NCBI RefSeq assembly: GCF_001513675.1 | Contig: NZ_CP013859.1 | Coordinates: 497,081 to 561,080, forward strand | Direction of reading: 5' to 3' | DNA: 64,000 nt | From: Microbacterium sp. XT11 | GTDB taxonomy: Bacteria; Actinomycetota; Actinomycetes; Actinomycetales; Microbacteriaceae | In this document: piece by piece, positions 35,050-44,475 of the stretch | Position numbering within the stretch: the first letter of the stretch is position 1 | Layout: each line of letters begins with the position of its first letter | Notes under the pieces: generated by a model | The model's input: the letters and a program-made list of their open reading frames with translations, nothing else | Told to the model about the DNA's origin: nothing | Database searches by the model: none | Program-made: the position numbers and the translations under genes

Positions 35050-36348
35050 GTGCTGCTGTGTGTGACGGCGAGTCACAAGACCGCCTCCTTCGAGTTGCTC
35101 GAACGCTTGAGCCGCACCCCCGATGACGTCGCCACCACCCTCGTGGGCACGACGCCGTGCGTTCAGGGTGCGGTCGTGCTGGCGACGTGCAACCGCTTCG
35201 AGGCGTACGTGGAGATCGACGAGTCCGCCTCCGTCGATGCCGCAGCAGGCACAGGAGCTGTGCTCGAAGCGGTCGAAGCCGCGACCGGCGTTCCGGCATC
35301 CGATCTCGACGGGGCGTACGCCGTGCACTCGGGGCGCCGCGTCGCAGAGCACCTCTTCTCCGTCGCGTCCGGTCTCGAGTCCGTCGTCTCGGGCGAGGGC
35401 GAGATCGCCGGGCAGGTGCGTCGCGCCCTGACGGCGGCACGCAAGGAGGGCACGACCTCCCCCGAACTGGAGCGCCTCTTCCAGCGGGCCAGCCAGGCGC
35501 AGCGCAAGGTCAAGAACGTCACGGCGCTCAGCCGTGCCGGCCGCTCGCTCGTGCGTCTCGCGCTCGAGCTGGCCGACAGCCGCATCGCGGACTGGTCCGC
35601 CGAGCGAGTGCTGCTGGTCGGCACCGGCGCGTACGCCGCCGTGACGCTCGCGACGCTGCGCGAACGCGGCGCACAGGACATCTCCGTGTACTCTCCGTCC
35701 GGCCGCGCCAAGGTCTTCGCCGCGAAGCACGGCATCCGAGCCGTCCCCGCCGACGCGTACGCCGCCACGGCTGCTCGGTCGTCGCTGCTCATCACCTGCA
35801 CGTCCTCCGCGGAGCCGGTGCTCGGCCCCGAACAGCTGCAGCGCCCGACGGGAGAAGCCGCGATCGGGTGCCCGGTGGGCGCGCACAGCCAGCTGGTCAT
35901 CGACCTTGGCATGCCGCGCAACGTCGACCCCGCCGTCGCGACTCTCGAAGGCGTGGCGCTGCTCGATCTCGAGACCATCCGCCTGCACGCGCCGCTCGAA
36001 GAGCTGCAGGCGACGGATGCCGCGCGGAGCGTCGTGCGCGAGGCAGCAAGCGCCTTCCACCTCGTCGGCGCGCGGCAGAGCGTGACGCCGTCGGTCGTGG
36101 CCCTGCGCTCGCACATCTTCTCCCTGCTGGAGACCGAGATCGACCGTGCCCGCGCGCGCGGAGACGAAGACGGCAAGGTCGAGCAGGCGCTCCGGCATCT
36201 GGTCGGCGTGCTGCTGCACACTCCCACCGTTCGGGCGCACGAGCTGGCGGCGGCCGGCCGTGCCGACGAGTTCACGGCGGCGATCGGCACCCTCTACGGC
36301 ATCGAGCCGGAGGCGCCGGCGGCAGACGCGGCATCCGCCAGCGCCTGA
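35050..36348 (+). CDS. hemA: Glutamyl-tRNA reductase
   Basis: A 432-residue NADPH enzyme that reduces Glu-tRNA to glutamate-1-semialdehyde, first step of the C5 pathway. TASHKTASFELLERL opens the protein, ATCNRFE carries the nucleophile Cys47, EGEIAGQVRRAL and KVKNVTALS follow, LLVGTGAYAA binds NADPH, and the C-terminal dimerisation helix is present. GTG 35050 begins the conserved first strand, so the start is well supported. It is divergent from the rest of the heme genes. Confidence 0.97.
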   Translation: MLLCVTASHKTASFELLERLSRTPDDVATTLVGTTPCVQGAVVLATCNRFEAYVEIDESASVDAAAGTGAVLEAVEAATGVPASDLDGAYAVHSGRRVAEHLFSVASGLESVVSGEGEIAGQVRRALTAARKEGTTSPELERLFQRASQAQRKVKNVTALSRAGRSLVRLALELADSRIADWSAERVLLVGTGAYAAVTLATLRERGAQDISVYSPSGRAKVFAAKHGIRAVPADAYAATAARSSLLITCTSSAEPVLGPEQLQRPTGEAAIGCPVGAHSQLVIDLGMPRNVDPAVATLEGVALLDLETIRLHAPLEELQATDAARSVVREAASAFHLVGARQSVTPSVVALRSHIFSLLETEIDRARARGDEDGKVEQALRHLVGVLLHTPTVRAHELAAAGRADEFTAAIGTLYGIEPEAPAADAASASA

Positions 36349-36420
36349 CACGCCGGGCCCGGTTCGCCCTCACGCCTGCTCGCGGTCTCCCGCGCCTGCT
36401 CGCGCCTCCCTCGCCTGCTC
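36342..36420 (+). repeat. Degenerate repeats after hemA
   Basis: CGCCTGAC at the hemA stop is echoed as CGCCTGCT at 36373, 36393 and 36412 (offsets 31, 20 and 19). This is weaker than the other gene-end arrays. The rest of the 218-bp gap to the next gene holds the dual TCCACA element. Confidence 0.4.
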
Positions 36421-36434
36421 GGGCCTCCGCTCTT

Positions 36435-36469
36435 CCTCCACATCGGGGCGCTCCGCGGCGTCTTCCACA
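36435..36469 (+). promoter_or_regulatory. CCTCCACAT-N20-TCCACA element, copy A
   Basis: CCTCCACAT at 36435-36443, a 20-base spacer, then TCCACA at 36464-36469. The coiled-coil gene starts 132 bases after the first base. The same pair with the same spacing precedes both other coiled-coil paralogues in this window. Confidence 0.65.
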
Positions 36470-36566
36470 GACCCCGGCGGAAGTGACGACATCCACGCAC
36501 GCGACCGCGCGCACTGCATATCGTCGATCGAGTGACGCCGGCATCACGGCGGCGCAGAATGGGGAG

Positions 36567-36812
36567 ATGCTCATGTCGCCTGATGTCGTCGCGATGATCA
36601 TCGCGCTCTTCGCGTTCAGCGTGACGGTGCTCGGCGGGGTCAGCGCCATGCTGACGCGGCAATCACACGCGCTAGAGGCACGGTTCGACAAGGTCGACGC
36701 CCGATTCGAGAAAGTCGACGATCGCTTCGACCAGGTCCACGCCGACATCGTCGACACGAAGGTTGCGATCGCGCGGCTGGAGGGTCCGGCTCCGCGCCTT
36801 CAACGTCCCTGA
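36567..36812 (+). CDS. Short membrane-anchored coiled-coil protein, paralogue A
   Basis: An 81-residue product: a helix VVAMIIALFAFSVTVLGGVSAML, then seven-residue repeats (ARFDKVDARFEKVDDRFDQV) and the ending TKVAIARLEGPAPRLQRP. It belongs with the products at 48721 and 63098, which share the N-terminal helix plan; the ending matches VKLAIARWEGPP of the latter. No known function. CAGAAT lies six bases before ATG 36567. Confidence 0.75.
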   Translation: MLMSPDVVAMIIALFAFSVTVLGGVSAMLTRQSHALEARFDKVDARFEKVDDRFDQVHADIVDTKVAIARLEGPAPRLQRP

Positions 36813-36845
36813 GGGCGACCCTCTCAACGCCCCTGAGGGCGACCC
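36798..36845 (+). repeat. 24-bp stop-codon repeat after paralogue A
   Basis: Two copies of TCAACGYCCCTGAGGGCGAC at a 24-base offset; TGA of the first copy is the stop codon of the coiled-coil gene. Confidence 0.75.
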
Positions 36846-36927
36846 GCCCCCGCTCCATCGACCCTCACGACACCTCGCTACCCCCGCGACCCTCACCGCT
36901 CCACATCCGCGGTGCCAGACTGGAACC

Positions 36928-37029
36928 ATGGCCCTTCACATCACCGGCGAGACCGCCGCCGACGACCTGGTCACCGACAACCCGCTGGCACTGCTGGTCG
37001 GGATGCTGCTCGACCAGCAGGTGCGGTAG
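36928..37029 (+). pseudogene. Truncated 5' copy of the HhH-GPD gene
   Basis: It encodes MALHITGETAADDLVTDN... up to LLDQQVR and stops. The first 33 residues match the start of the complete gene at 37853 (MPALHITGDTAADALLSDN...LLDQQVP) almost residue for residue. The upstream bases also match (GTGCCA-AC-TGGA before the ATG). Differences are mostly at third codon positions, so the copies are diverged rather than freshly duplicated. The break falls exactly where the phosphotransferase segment begins. Confidence 0.85.
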
Positions 37030-37031
37030 CC

Positions 37032-37814
37032 ATGTATACAGCGGACGCGGAGATACCGAGGAATCTCGCTGGTCCGGCCTCGCCGACCACTCCCGTCCCT
37101 CTCGCTGTGCAGTCATCGCTCGACATGTGTGGATTCAGCGCTGCGCATGTCACGCCTGTCTGGCGAAACTCTGCGGGAGGTCTGACCTTCTCCGTCGCCA
37201 GCGGCGGACAGGGGCGGCCGATCGACTTCTACGCGAAGTGGAATCCGATCACGACGGGAGAATCGCTGACGCAGGAGGCTGAGAGACTGCGCTGGATCGA
37301 ACGACGCCACCCCGCGCCGGTCGTTGCCGAGCTGACCTGCGCGGAGCACGAGGAAGTGCTCCTCACGCACGCGCTCCCCGGCGATTCGGCCGTCGCCTCG
37401 CGGTGGCGAGATGACCCGGCGACCGCGCTCCGCGCACTCGGCGTCGGCCTGCGACGCCTGCATGACCTTCCCATCGATGAGTGCCCCTTCGACTGGCGGG
37501 TGGATCATCGGATCCGTTCGAGACGGATGACGGCGGGCGCCCTCGAGGAGCCCCCACCGGTTGACAAGCTCGTGCTCTGCCAGGGTGATCCGTGCGCTCC
37601 GAACACTCTGCTCGCCGATGACGGGTCGTTCCTCGCACACGTCGATCTCGCTCGGCTCGGCGTAGCCGATCGGTGGGCCGATCTCGCGGTGATGACGATG
37701 TCTCTCGCTTGGAACTATCGAGAGTACGACGAGGCGGTCTTCTGGGCCGCATACGGCGCGGAGCCAGACCCGTTGCGCATCGATTACTACAGACAGTTGT
37801 GGAACGCGGAGTAG
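37032..37814 (+). CDS. APH(3')-like aminoglycoside phosphotransferase
   Basis: A 260-residue kinase-fold protein close to the usual 264 of APH(3'). EAERLRWIERRHPAPVVAEL, LLTHALPGDSA, ALGVGLRRLHDLPIDECPFDWRVDHRI and DLARLGVADRWADLA track APH(3') blocks. The catalytic loop reads QGDPCAPN (Asp186), with Gln where HGD has His; the Mg-binding Asp is Asp205. Aminoglycoside phosphorylation is likely but other hydroxyl substrates are possible. Its codon use is less GC3-biased than its neighbours and it has no leaderless -10, both consistent with acquisition. It lies between the two HhH-GPD gene copies. Confidence 0.85.
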   Translation: MYTADAEIPRNLAGPASPTTPVPLAVQSSLDMCGFSAAHVTPVWRNSAGGLTFSVASGGQGRPIDFYAKWNPITTGESLTQEAERLRWIERRHPAPVVAELTCAEHEEVLLTHALPGDSAVASRWRDDPATALRALGVGLRRLHDLPIDECPFDWRVDHRIRSRRMTAGALEEPPPVDKLVLCQGDPCAPNTLLADDGSFLAHVDLARLGVADRWADLAVMTMSLAWNYREYDEAVFWAAYGAEPDPLRIDYYRQLWNAE

Positions 37815-37852
37815 CCGCACGCCGCGATCGACCCCAGTGCCACAATGGACGC

Positions 37853-38428
37853 ATGCCTGCCCTGCACATCACCGGAGACACCGCCGCCGACGCGCTCCTC
37901 AGCGACAACCCGCTCGCACTCCTTGTCGGGATGCTTCTGGACCAGCAGGTGCCCATGGAGACCGCTTTCGCCGGACCGCTCAAGATCCAGCAGCGCACGG
38001 GGGCGACGGATGCCGCGAGCATCGCGGCGATGGATCCGGACGAGTTCCTCGAGGCCTTCCGGCAGTCGCCCGCCGTGCACCGCTTCCCCGGATCGATGGC
38101 CGCGCGGGTGCAGACCCTGTGCCAGGCGATCGTCGATGACTGGGGCGGAGACGCGTCCGCGCTGTGGACCGAGGGCGAACCGAACGGCGCCGAGGTGCTC
38201 GCTCGACTGAAGAAGCTGCCCGGATTCGGCGAGCAGAAGGCGAAGATCTTCCTCGCGCTGCTCGGCAAGCAATACGGCTTCACGGGCGACGGGTGGCGCG
38301 AAGCCTCAGCGCCCTATGGCGAGGAGGGCTCCTTCCGCAGCGTCGCCGACATCGTGTCGCCCGAGTCGCTCGCCAAGGTCCGCGAGCACAAGAAGGCGAT
38401 GAAGGCCGCGGCCAAGGCCGCCGGATGA
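37853..38428 (+). CDS. HhH-GPD-type base-excision DNA repair protein
   Basis: A 191-residue protein. ALLVGMLLDQQVPMETAFAGP opens it, and the helix-hairpin-helix reads LKKLPGFGEQKAKIFLALLGK; the Lys-rich end follows. This is the small HhH-GPD glycosylase-like family common in actinobacteria; the catalytic Asp/Lys of EndoIII glycosylases is not obvious, so activity is uncertain. CACAAT lies six bases before ATG 37853. A truncated relative lies about 0.9 kb upstream. Confidence 0.88.
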   Translation: MPALHITGDTAADALLSDNPLALLVGMLLDQQVPMETAFAGPLKIQQRTGATDAASIAAMDPDEFLEAFRQSPAVHRFPGSMAARVQTLCQAIVDDWGGDASALWTEGEPNGAEVLARLKKLPGFGEQKAKIFLALLGKQYGFTGDGWREASAPYGEEGSFRSVADIVSPESLAKVREHKKAMKAAAKAAG

Positions 38429-38495
38429 AGCCGCAGCTGACCGTCACGTCATGACTGGTCTCGCGCTCTGCCGCCGAAACCCCCGGCCCGTACGC

Positions 38496-38563
38496 CGAGA
38501 CCCCCACCTGTCGCCGAGGCCCGCAGGTGCAGCCATGGGCCTCAGCGATGGGCGGGGGTCTCG
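38496..38563. terminator. Nested bidirectional terminator between converging genes
   Basis: Outer arms CGAGACCCCC (38496-38505) and GGGGGTCTCG (38554-38563) enclose inner arms GAGGCCC (38516-38522) and GGGCCTC (38537-38543). Partial copies of the same arm (GCCGAAACCCCCGG) precede it. It ends 17 bases before the glyS stop. Confidence 0.75.
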
Positions 38564-38580
38564 AGAACGACCTGCCGGGC

Positions 38581-39966
38581 TCAGGCTCCCTTGAGGCGCT
38601 CCGAGAGGTATGCGTGCAGCGCGTCGATCGAGATGCGCTCCTGCGCCATGGTGTCGCGGTCACGCACGGTGACGGCGCGGTCGTCGAGCGAGTCGAAGTC
38701 GACGGTGACGCAGAACGGCGTGCCGATCTCGTCCTGACGGCGGTACCGGCGACCGATCGCCCCGGCGTCGTCGAAGTCGACGGCCCACGAGCCGCGCAAG
38801 GCGTCGGCGACCTCGCGTGCGAGCGGAGACAGCTTCTCGTTGCGGCTCAGGGGCAGCACGGCCGCCTTCACCGGAGCCAGACGCGGGTCGAGAGCGAGCA
38901 CCGTGCGCACGTCGGTGCCGCCCTTGGCGTTCGGCACCTCCTCCTCGCGGTAGGCGTCGACGAGGAAGGCCATCATCGAGCGCGTCAGGCCGAACGAGGG
39001 CTCGATCACGTACGGCGTGTACCGCTCGCCCGTCGCCTGGTCGAAGTAGGTGAGACCCTGCCCCGATGCCTCGGTGTGACTCGACAGGTCGTAGTCGGTG
39101 CGGTTCGCGATGCCCATGAGCTCGCCCCACTCCTTGCCGGGGAAGCCGAAGCGGTACTCGACGTCGATGGTGCCCGCCGAGTAGTGCGCACGGTCCTCCT
39201 CGGGAACGTCGAAGCGCCGCATGTTGTCGGGGTCGATACCGAGGTCGATGAACCAGTTCCAGCAGGCCTCGACCCAGTGCTCGAACCACTCCTGCGCCTC
39301 GGCGGGCGGCGTGAAGTACTCGATCTCCATCTGCTCGAACTCACGCGTGCGGAAGATGAAGTTGCCCGGCGTGATCTCGTTCCGGAACGCCTTGCCGACC
39401 TGACCGATGCCGAACGGCGGCTTCTTGCGCGAGGCGGTGAGCACGTTGGAGAAGTTCACGAAGATGCCCTGCGCGGTCTCGGGGCGCAGGTAGTACAGCC
39501 CCGACTCGTCGTCGACGACGCCGAGGTAGGTCTTCACGAGTCCCGAGAAGTCCTTGGGCTCGGTGTACTGCCCCTTCGTGCCGCAGTTGGGGCAGGGCAC
39601 GTCGGCGAGACCGTTCTCGGCCTTGCGGCCCTTGCGCGCCTCGAAGTCCTCGATGAGGTTGTCGGCACGGAAGCGCTTGTGGCAGCTGAGGCACTCGACC
39701 AGGGGGTCCGTGAACGTCGCGACGTGGCCGGAGGCCTCCCACACGCGCTTGGGGAGGATGATCGACGAGTCCAGGCCCACCATGTCGCCGCGCCCGCGCA
39801 CGAAGGTCTGCCACCACTGGCGGCGGATGTTCTCCTTCAGCTCCGTGCCGAGGGGTCCGTAGTCCCATGCCGAACGGGATCCCCCGTAGATCTCACCCGC
39901 CTGGAACACGAACCCGCGGTGGCGGGCGAGGGCGATGACCTTGTCAAGACGGGACTGTTCGGCCAC
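38581..39966 (-). CDS. glyS: Glycyl-tRNA synthetase, dimeric class II
   Basis: A 461-residue enzyme of the alpha2 type charging tRNA-Gly. Motif 1 lies in the [17 protein letters not shown] region; motif 2 is [25 protein letters not shown]; motif 3 is [18 protein letters not shown] zinc-ribbon-like CLSCHKRF...CPNCGTKG pair is present. GTG 39966 is chosen as start because the preceding residues are not conserved in character. The anticodon domain reads through to [19 protein letters not shown]. Confidence 0.97.
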   Translation of the reverse strand: MAEQSRLDKVIALARHRGFVFQAGEIYGGSRSAWDYGPLGTELKENIRRQWWQTFVRGRGDMVGLDSSIILPKRVWEASGHVATFTDPLVECLSCHKRFRADNLIEDFEARKGRKAENGLADVPCPNCGTKGQYTEPKDFSGLVKTYLGVVDDESGLYYLRPETAQGIFVNFSNVLTASRKKPPFGIGQVGKAFRNEITPGNFIFRTREFEQMEIEYFTPPAEAQEWFEHWVEACWNWFIDLGIDPDNMRRFDVPEEDRAHYSAGTIDVEYRFGFPGKEWGELMGIANRTDYDLSSHTEASGQGLTYFDQATGERYTPYVIEPSFGLTRSMMAFLVDAYREEEVPNAKGGTDVRTVLALDPRLAPVKAAVLPLSRNEKLSPLAREVADALRGSWAVDFDDAGAIGRRYRRQDEIGTPFCVTVDFDSLDDRAVTVRDRDTMAQERISIDALHAYLSERLKGA

Positions 39967-40073
39967 GGTGGCTCCAATGGTCGGATGCGGGTGAGAGACC
40001 CGTGAACACGGGCATGCCAATCCTATCTCCGACGCCCTTCCGGCATGTCCGATGCCGGCGGCATGCTGGAGGC

Positions 40074-40487
40074 ATGGAACAACGCGTGAGCTTCATCACC
40101 CTCGCCGTCGCCGACGTCGCCCGCACCCGAGCCTTCTACGTCGACGGCCTCGGATGGCAGCCGATCTTCGAGGCCGACGACGTGCTCATGCTGCCCGTCG
40201 CCGACCGCGTCATCCTGTCGTTGTGGAGCGTGGAGGGCTTCACCGCCGAGATCGGTGAGGCACCGGCATCCGGCATCGCGCCGATCACGCTCGCGCACAA
40301 CCTCGCCACCGAGGCCGAGGTCGACGCCGTGCTCGCCGAGGCCGAGGCGCTGGGAGCGGCGGTGTCGCCTGCGACCAAACGCGAGTGGGGCGGCTACTCG
40401 GGATATTTCGCCGATCCCGACGGGTTCCGATGGGAGATCGCGGTCAATCCGGGCGACACCGGTGCGTTCGTGCTGCCGCCCGCCTGA
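40074..40487 (+). CDS. VOC family (glyoxalase-like) protein
   Basis: A 137-residue protein with the paired beta-alpha-beta-beta-beta modules of the VOC fold: [27 protein letters not shown] at the start and [22 protein letters not shown] at the end. The Glu of WEI and the missing N-terminal His leave metal binding open. Such stand-alone proteins include lyases and antibiotic-binding proteins; function unknown. CATGCT is six bases before ATG. Confidence 0.88.
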   Translation: MEQRVSFITLAVADVARTRAFYVDGLGWQPIFEADDVLMLPVADRVILSLWSVEGFTAEIGEAPASGIAPITLAHNLATEAEVDAVLAEAEALGAAVSPATKREWGGYSGYFADPDGFRWEIAVNPGDTGAFVLPPA

Positions 40488-40556
40488 CGTGTTTCGGTCG
40501 CCCGCCTGACCTGCCTCGGTGAGCCGCCTGACCTACTCGGTGAGCCGGCTGTCCCG
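40481..40556. repeat. 22-bp stop-codon repeat between VOC and GNAT genes
   Basis: CGCCTGAC recurs at 40481, 40503 and 40525 (22-base period), with a fourth decayed copy near 40547. The first TGA is the VOC stop. The other half of the unit, CTACTCGGTGA, matches the last codons and stop of the GNAT gene on the opposite strand (CTACTCGGTGAAG at 40559), so the unit joins both gene ends. Confidence 0.8.
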
Positions 40557-40558
40557 CC

Positions 40559-41248
40559 CTACTCGGTGAAGAGGTATCCGCGTTCCACGTCGAAGCCCGC
40601 GATCCGCAGCCCGCGTCCGAGCAGCTCCTCCATCTCGGCGCGCAGCCGCAGGCGCCACTCGTGCGCGGCATCGGCATCCGACACTCGCATCGACTCGATG
40701 TCCGACGGGATGGCGAGTGTCGCGACGACGGCGTCGGATGCCGGGGGCTTGGCGATGTCGGCGAGAGCCCATTCGACGTCCAGCCGATCGCTCTCGTCTC
40801 CCGCGTCGCCGCCCCCGAAGATGCCGTAGCGGTTGACCGAGTAACCCGTGACCCTGGCACCGAGCACCGTGAGGAAGAAGTGCGCGTTGCGCGCGACGAG
40901 CGGGTCATAGGTCCAGGTGATGCGGCCGACCTCGCGGGAGAACGCCCACTGACGCTGGTGCTCCTTGAGCTCGCGGCCCCAGCCGCGCCCGCGGTACTCG
41001 GGCAGGAGCGCCGTGATGTGCGAGTGCATGGCCCGCCGGCCAGGCTCGCCGAAGAACGCGATCGACGCGCCGACCATCCGCTCCTCACCGCCCTCGTCGT
41101 CGAAGAGTCCGACGACGTAGTTGCCCGATTGCTGCAGCGCCCTCAGGGTGCCGGCGTCGATGACACGCTCGGGGCCGCGGATGGAGTCCAGCAGCGATTG
41201 GGCGTCGAGGATGAGTTCTACGGTGTCGAGGTCGCGGATGGTTCGCAC
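40559..41248 (-). CDS. GNAT-fold acetyltransferase-like protein
   Basis: A 229-residue protein. MHSHITALLPEYRGRGWGRELKEHQRQWAFSREV contains the acetyl-CoA motif A (R-G-R-G-W-G). TWTYDPLVARNAHFFLTVLGARVTGYSVNRYG follows, a block seen in a conserved GNAT-like group of unknown substrate. Start GTG 41248 has CAGACT six bases before it; upstream in-frame codons overlap the divergent transporter's promoter and were rejected. Confidence 0.85.
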   Translation of the reverse strand: MRTIRDLDTVELILDAQSLLDSIRGPERVIDAGTLRALQQSGNYVVGLFDDEGGEERMVGASIAFFGEPGRRAMHSHITALLPEYRGRGWGRELKEHQRQWAFSREVGRITWTYDPLVARNAHFFLTVLGARVTGYSVNRYGIFGGGDAGDESDRLDVEWALADIAKPPASDAVVATLAIPSDIESMRVSDADAAHEWRLRLRAEMEELLGRGLRIAGFDVERGYLFTE

Positions 41249-41352
41249 CCTCCCAGTCTGTCCCTGATCCCGCCCGACGCGAAACCCGACGCGTCCCTCG
41301 CCTCCCGCGCGCTCCCGCACACGCTCCGGCCACGGCGGAGTACCGTCGGATG

Positions 41353-42802
41353 ATGGGCACTCCACAGAACACGAGTGAGAACGACCACCACGACACGCGA
41401 TTCTTCGGGCAGCCGTGGGCTCTCGTGCACATCTTCGGCGTGGAGATGTGGGAGCGATTCAGCTTCTACGGCATGCAGGGCATCCTGCTCATCTACCTGT
41501 ACTACTCGGCAACGCAGGGCGGACTCGGCATCCCCGAGACAGTCGCGGGCGGCATCGTGGGGGCGTACGGCGGCGCGGTGTACCTGTCGACGATCCTCGG
41601 GGCGTGGCTCGCCGACCGCCTCCTCGGTTCGGAGCGCGTGCTGTTCTTCAGCGCGATCGTCATCGTGGCCGGTCACCTCGCTCTCGCCCTGCTGCCGGGG
41701 GCGCTCGGCGTCGGAGTCGGTCTCGTGCTCGTGGCTCTCGGCTCCGGCGGGCTCAAGGCCAATGCCACGTCGGTGGTGGGCACTCTCTACAGCGCAGACG
41801 ACACGAGGCGGGATGCCGGCTTCTCGCTGTTCTACCTCGGGATCAACCTCGGCGCGTTCCTCGGGCCGATCCTCACCGGGCTTCTGCAGTCCACCCTGGG
41901 ATTCCACTACGGGTTCGGCCTCGCGGCCATCGGGATGACGCTGGGACTCGTGCAGTACGCGTTCGGCCGACGCGGACTCCCCGACGACGCACGGCGCGTG
42001 CCGAATCCGCTGCCTGCGTCGAGGCGCCCGCTCGTGTGGGGCATCGCCGCCGCCGGGGTCGTCGTCATCACGCTGCTCGTGCTGCTCGGCGTGATCCGCG
42101 CGGACAACCTCTCGACCATCGTCATCATCGGGACGCTCGTCGCTGCGGTCGCGTACTTCGCGGTGATCCTCTCCAGCCGTCGCATCGATCGGACGGAACG
42201 GTCCCGCGTCTGGGCCTTCCTGCCGCTGTTCGTCACGAGCGTGGCGTTCTGGTCGCTGTATCAGCAGCAGTTCACGGTGCTCACGGTGTACTCCGACAAG
42301 CGTCTGGACCGCAACCTCTTCGGATGGGAGATGCCGGTCTCGTGGGTGCAGTCCATCAACCCCGTGTTCATCATCGTTCTGTCCGGGGTGTTCGCTGTCA
42401 TCTGGACGCGTCTGGGAACGAGGCAGCCGTCGACACCCGTGAAGTTCGCGCTCGGGGCGATGGTGATGGGCGCCGCGTTCCTCCTGTTCCTCCCCTTCGC
42501 GGGCGGCGGTGAGAACTCGACGCCGCTGCTGGCCGTCGTCGGCATCCTGCTCGTGTTCACGATCGCCGAGCTGCTCATCTCCCCGGTCGGCCTGTCGGTG
42601 ACGACCAAGCTGGCGCCTGCCGCGTTCCACACGCAGATGGTCGCGCTGTTCTTCTTGTCCGTCGCCCTCGGGACCGCGATCTCGGGCTGGCTGACCCGGT
42701 TCTACGACCCGGCGAACGAGGTGCCGTACTTCTCTGTTCTCGGCGGCATCGCCGTGGTCGTCGGTCTGGGACTGCTCGCGTCGGCACGCCCCGTCCTGCG
42801 GC

Positions 42803-42822
<20 letters not shown>
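41353..42822 (+). CDS. Proton-dependent oligopeptide transporter (POT/PTR family)
   Basis: A 489-residue, roughly 14-helix MFS transporter importing di- and tripeptides with protons. The E-x-x-E-R-F-x-x-Y proton motif is VEMWERFSFYG near residue 30; FYLGINLGAFLGP and the FWSLYQQQ segment are further PTR signatures. TACCGT stands six bases before ATG 41353, so the tandem ATG three bases earlier was not used. The last 20 bases overlap the converging hypothetical gene. Confidence 0.94.
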
Positions 42823-43267
<445 letters not shown>

Positions 43268-43332
43268 CCGTCGATGCTAACGCGCGGACGAGGGCTGCGC
43301 CGGGCGGACGCCGTACGGACCGGCCGTCGCGA

Positions 43333-44310
43333 TCAGTGCGTGTACTCCATCAGCTCGACCCCGAGCACCCGGAACGCGTCGTGCGCCCGCAGCCGGTGCG
43401 TGATCGACAGGTCGTCGAAGCACACGATGAGCGCATAGCCGACGCCTGCGCGCGGCCCGGCCAGGACTCCGGCTTCGGCGCGCACACCGCGATCGCGTCC
43501 GGTCTTGTTGACGAATAGGAGCCCGTGAGGGTCGTGGTCGTGGGCGAACGGGTCGAGCCCGGTGGACGCTGCGACCAGGCTGAGGTCGTGGTTGAGGCTC
43601 AGCCACTCGGCCACCTGCGCGCTCACGGCCGCATCGACGACCTGCGAGTTGACGAGGGCTGAGAAGAGTCCGGCCAGTTCGCGCGCCGAGCCGACCGCGA
43701 CGTGCGGCGCATCGTCGGGACCGCGCTGGTCGCGGAATCGGTCGAGCAGCGCCGTGCGGCGGAGTCCGAGCGACTCGATGCGCGCGCGGACGCGATCGTG
43801 GCCGACACGCTGCAGAAGAGCGTTCGCGGCCACCGGATCACCGGCCGCCGCGGCGAGCACCGCGAGGTCTTCGAGGGGTAGCGCCGGCGCGTGCAGATGC
43901 CGCCAGACCCCGGAGGTCGTCACGGGCTCGACCGTCGACCGGTCGACGATCTCGAGCGGGTCGAGCGTCCCTTCGCCGAACGCGGCGGCCACCTCGATGA
44001 GCAGCGGAACCACGCCGAGCCCGGCGACGGGCATGGTCACATGGTCATCGCCCGCCAGCACGTGCACGTGGCTGTCGAGATCGACGACGTGCACCGAGAC
44101 CTGCGCCCCCGAGTCGGCGAGTTGTTCGAGCGCCCGCAGGGTGGAGGTGAAGGACCGTCGCCCTGCAGCGGCCCGACGGGGCAGGCGCCGGCTGGTGCGC
44201 TGCGACCGTCGCCCGTCTCCCGCGCGCTCGGCGCCGTGGGCCTGCCCATCGGCGCCGGCCCCCGGCACCACGGAGTTCTGAGGCCCGTCTACAGGCTCGT
44301 GAGCGCCCAC
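43333..44310 (-). CDS. Class A beta-lactamase-fold protein lacking the catalytic Ser and Lys
   Basis: A 325-residue product. After a Gly/Arg-rich tail, RALEQLADSGAQVSVHVVDLDSHVHVLAGDDHVTMPVAG corresponds to the start of the lactamase fold. Where S-x-x-K is expected the text is AGLG; where S-D-N is expected it is GDP (AAAAGDPVAANALLQRVG). Only KTG (FVNKTGRDRG) remains. It is thus likely a non-hydrolytic member: a binding or sensor protein. GTG 44310 has AAGGA seven bases upstream. No signal peptide is evident. Confidence 0.75.
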   Translation of the reverse strand: MGAHEPVDGPQNSVVPGAGADGQAHGAERAGDGRRSQRTSRRLPRRAAAGRRSFTSTLRALEQLADSGAQVSVHVVDLDSHVHVLAGDDHVTMPVAGLGVVPLLIEVAAAFGEGTLDPLEIVDRSTVEPVTTSGVWRHLHAPALPLEDLAVLAAAAGDPVAANALLQRVGHDRVRARIESLGLRRTALLDRFRDQRGPDDAPHVAVGSARELAGLFSALVNSQVVDAAVSAQVAEWLSLNHDLSLVAASTGLDPFAHDHDPHGLLFVNKTGRDRGVRAEAGVLAGPRAGVGYALIVCFDDLSITHRLRAHDAFRVLGVELMEYTH

Positions 44311-44475
44311 GCGTGATCCTTACAGGGGTGTGGATGGACGGGATGCCGCGGGCTGAGCTGCGAGCGGCAGGGCTATCGTAACCCCGCCCGATGAGCGGGC
44401 CCCACAGAGTGCGGAAATCGGGTCAGCCGACGTCGTCGACGACCCGGGGCGGACGCCCGCCCGTCGCCGCAGACT

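Noticed and set aside
36928..37029. A functional 33-residue peptide gene
   Set aside because: Its text is the beginning of the HhH-GPD gene and stops at a segment junction, so it is a truncated copy.
41218..42630. A 470-codon minus-strand frame across the POT transporter
   Set aside because: It mirrors third-position bias of the plus-strand transporter and shows no domain.
44311..44475. A tRNA or small RNA gene between the lactamase-fold gene and pepO
   Set aside because: Small hairpins exist but no cloverleaf, T-arm consensus or convincing promoter pair; the TACGAT on the minus strand fits a promoter of the lactamase-fold gene.
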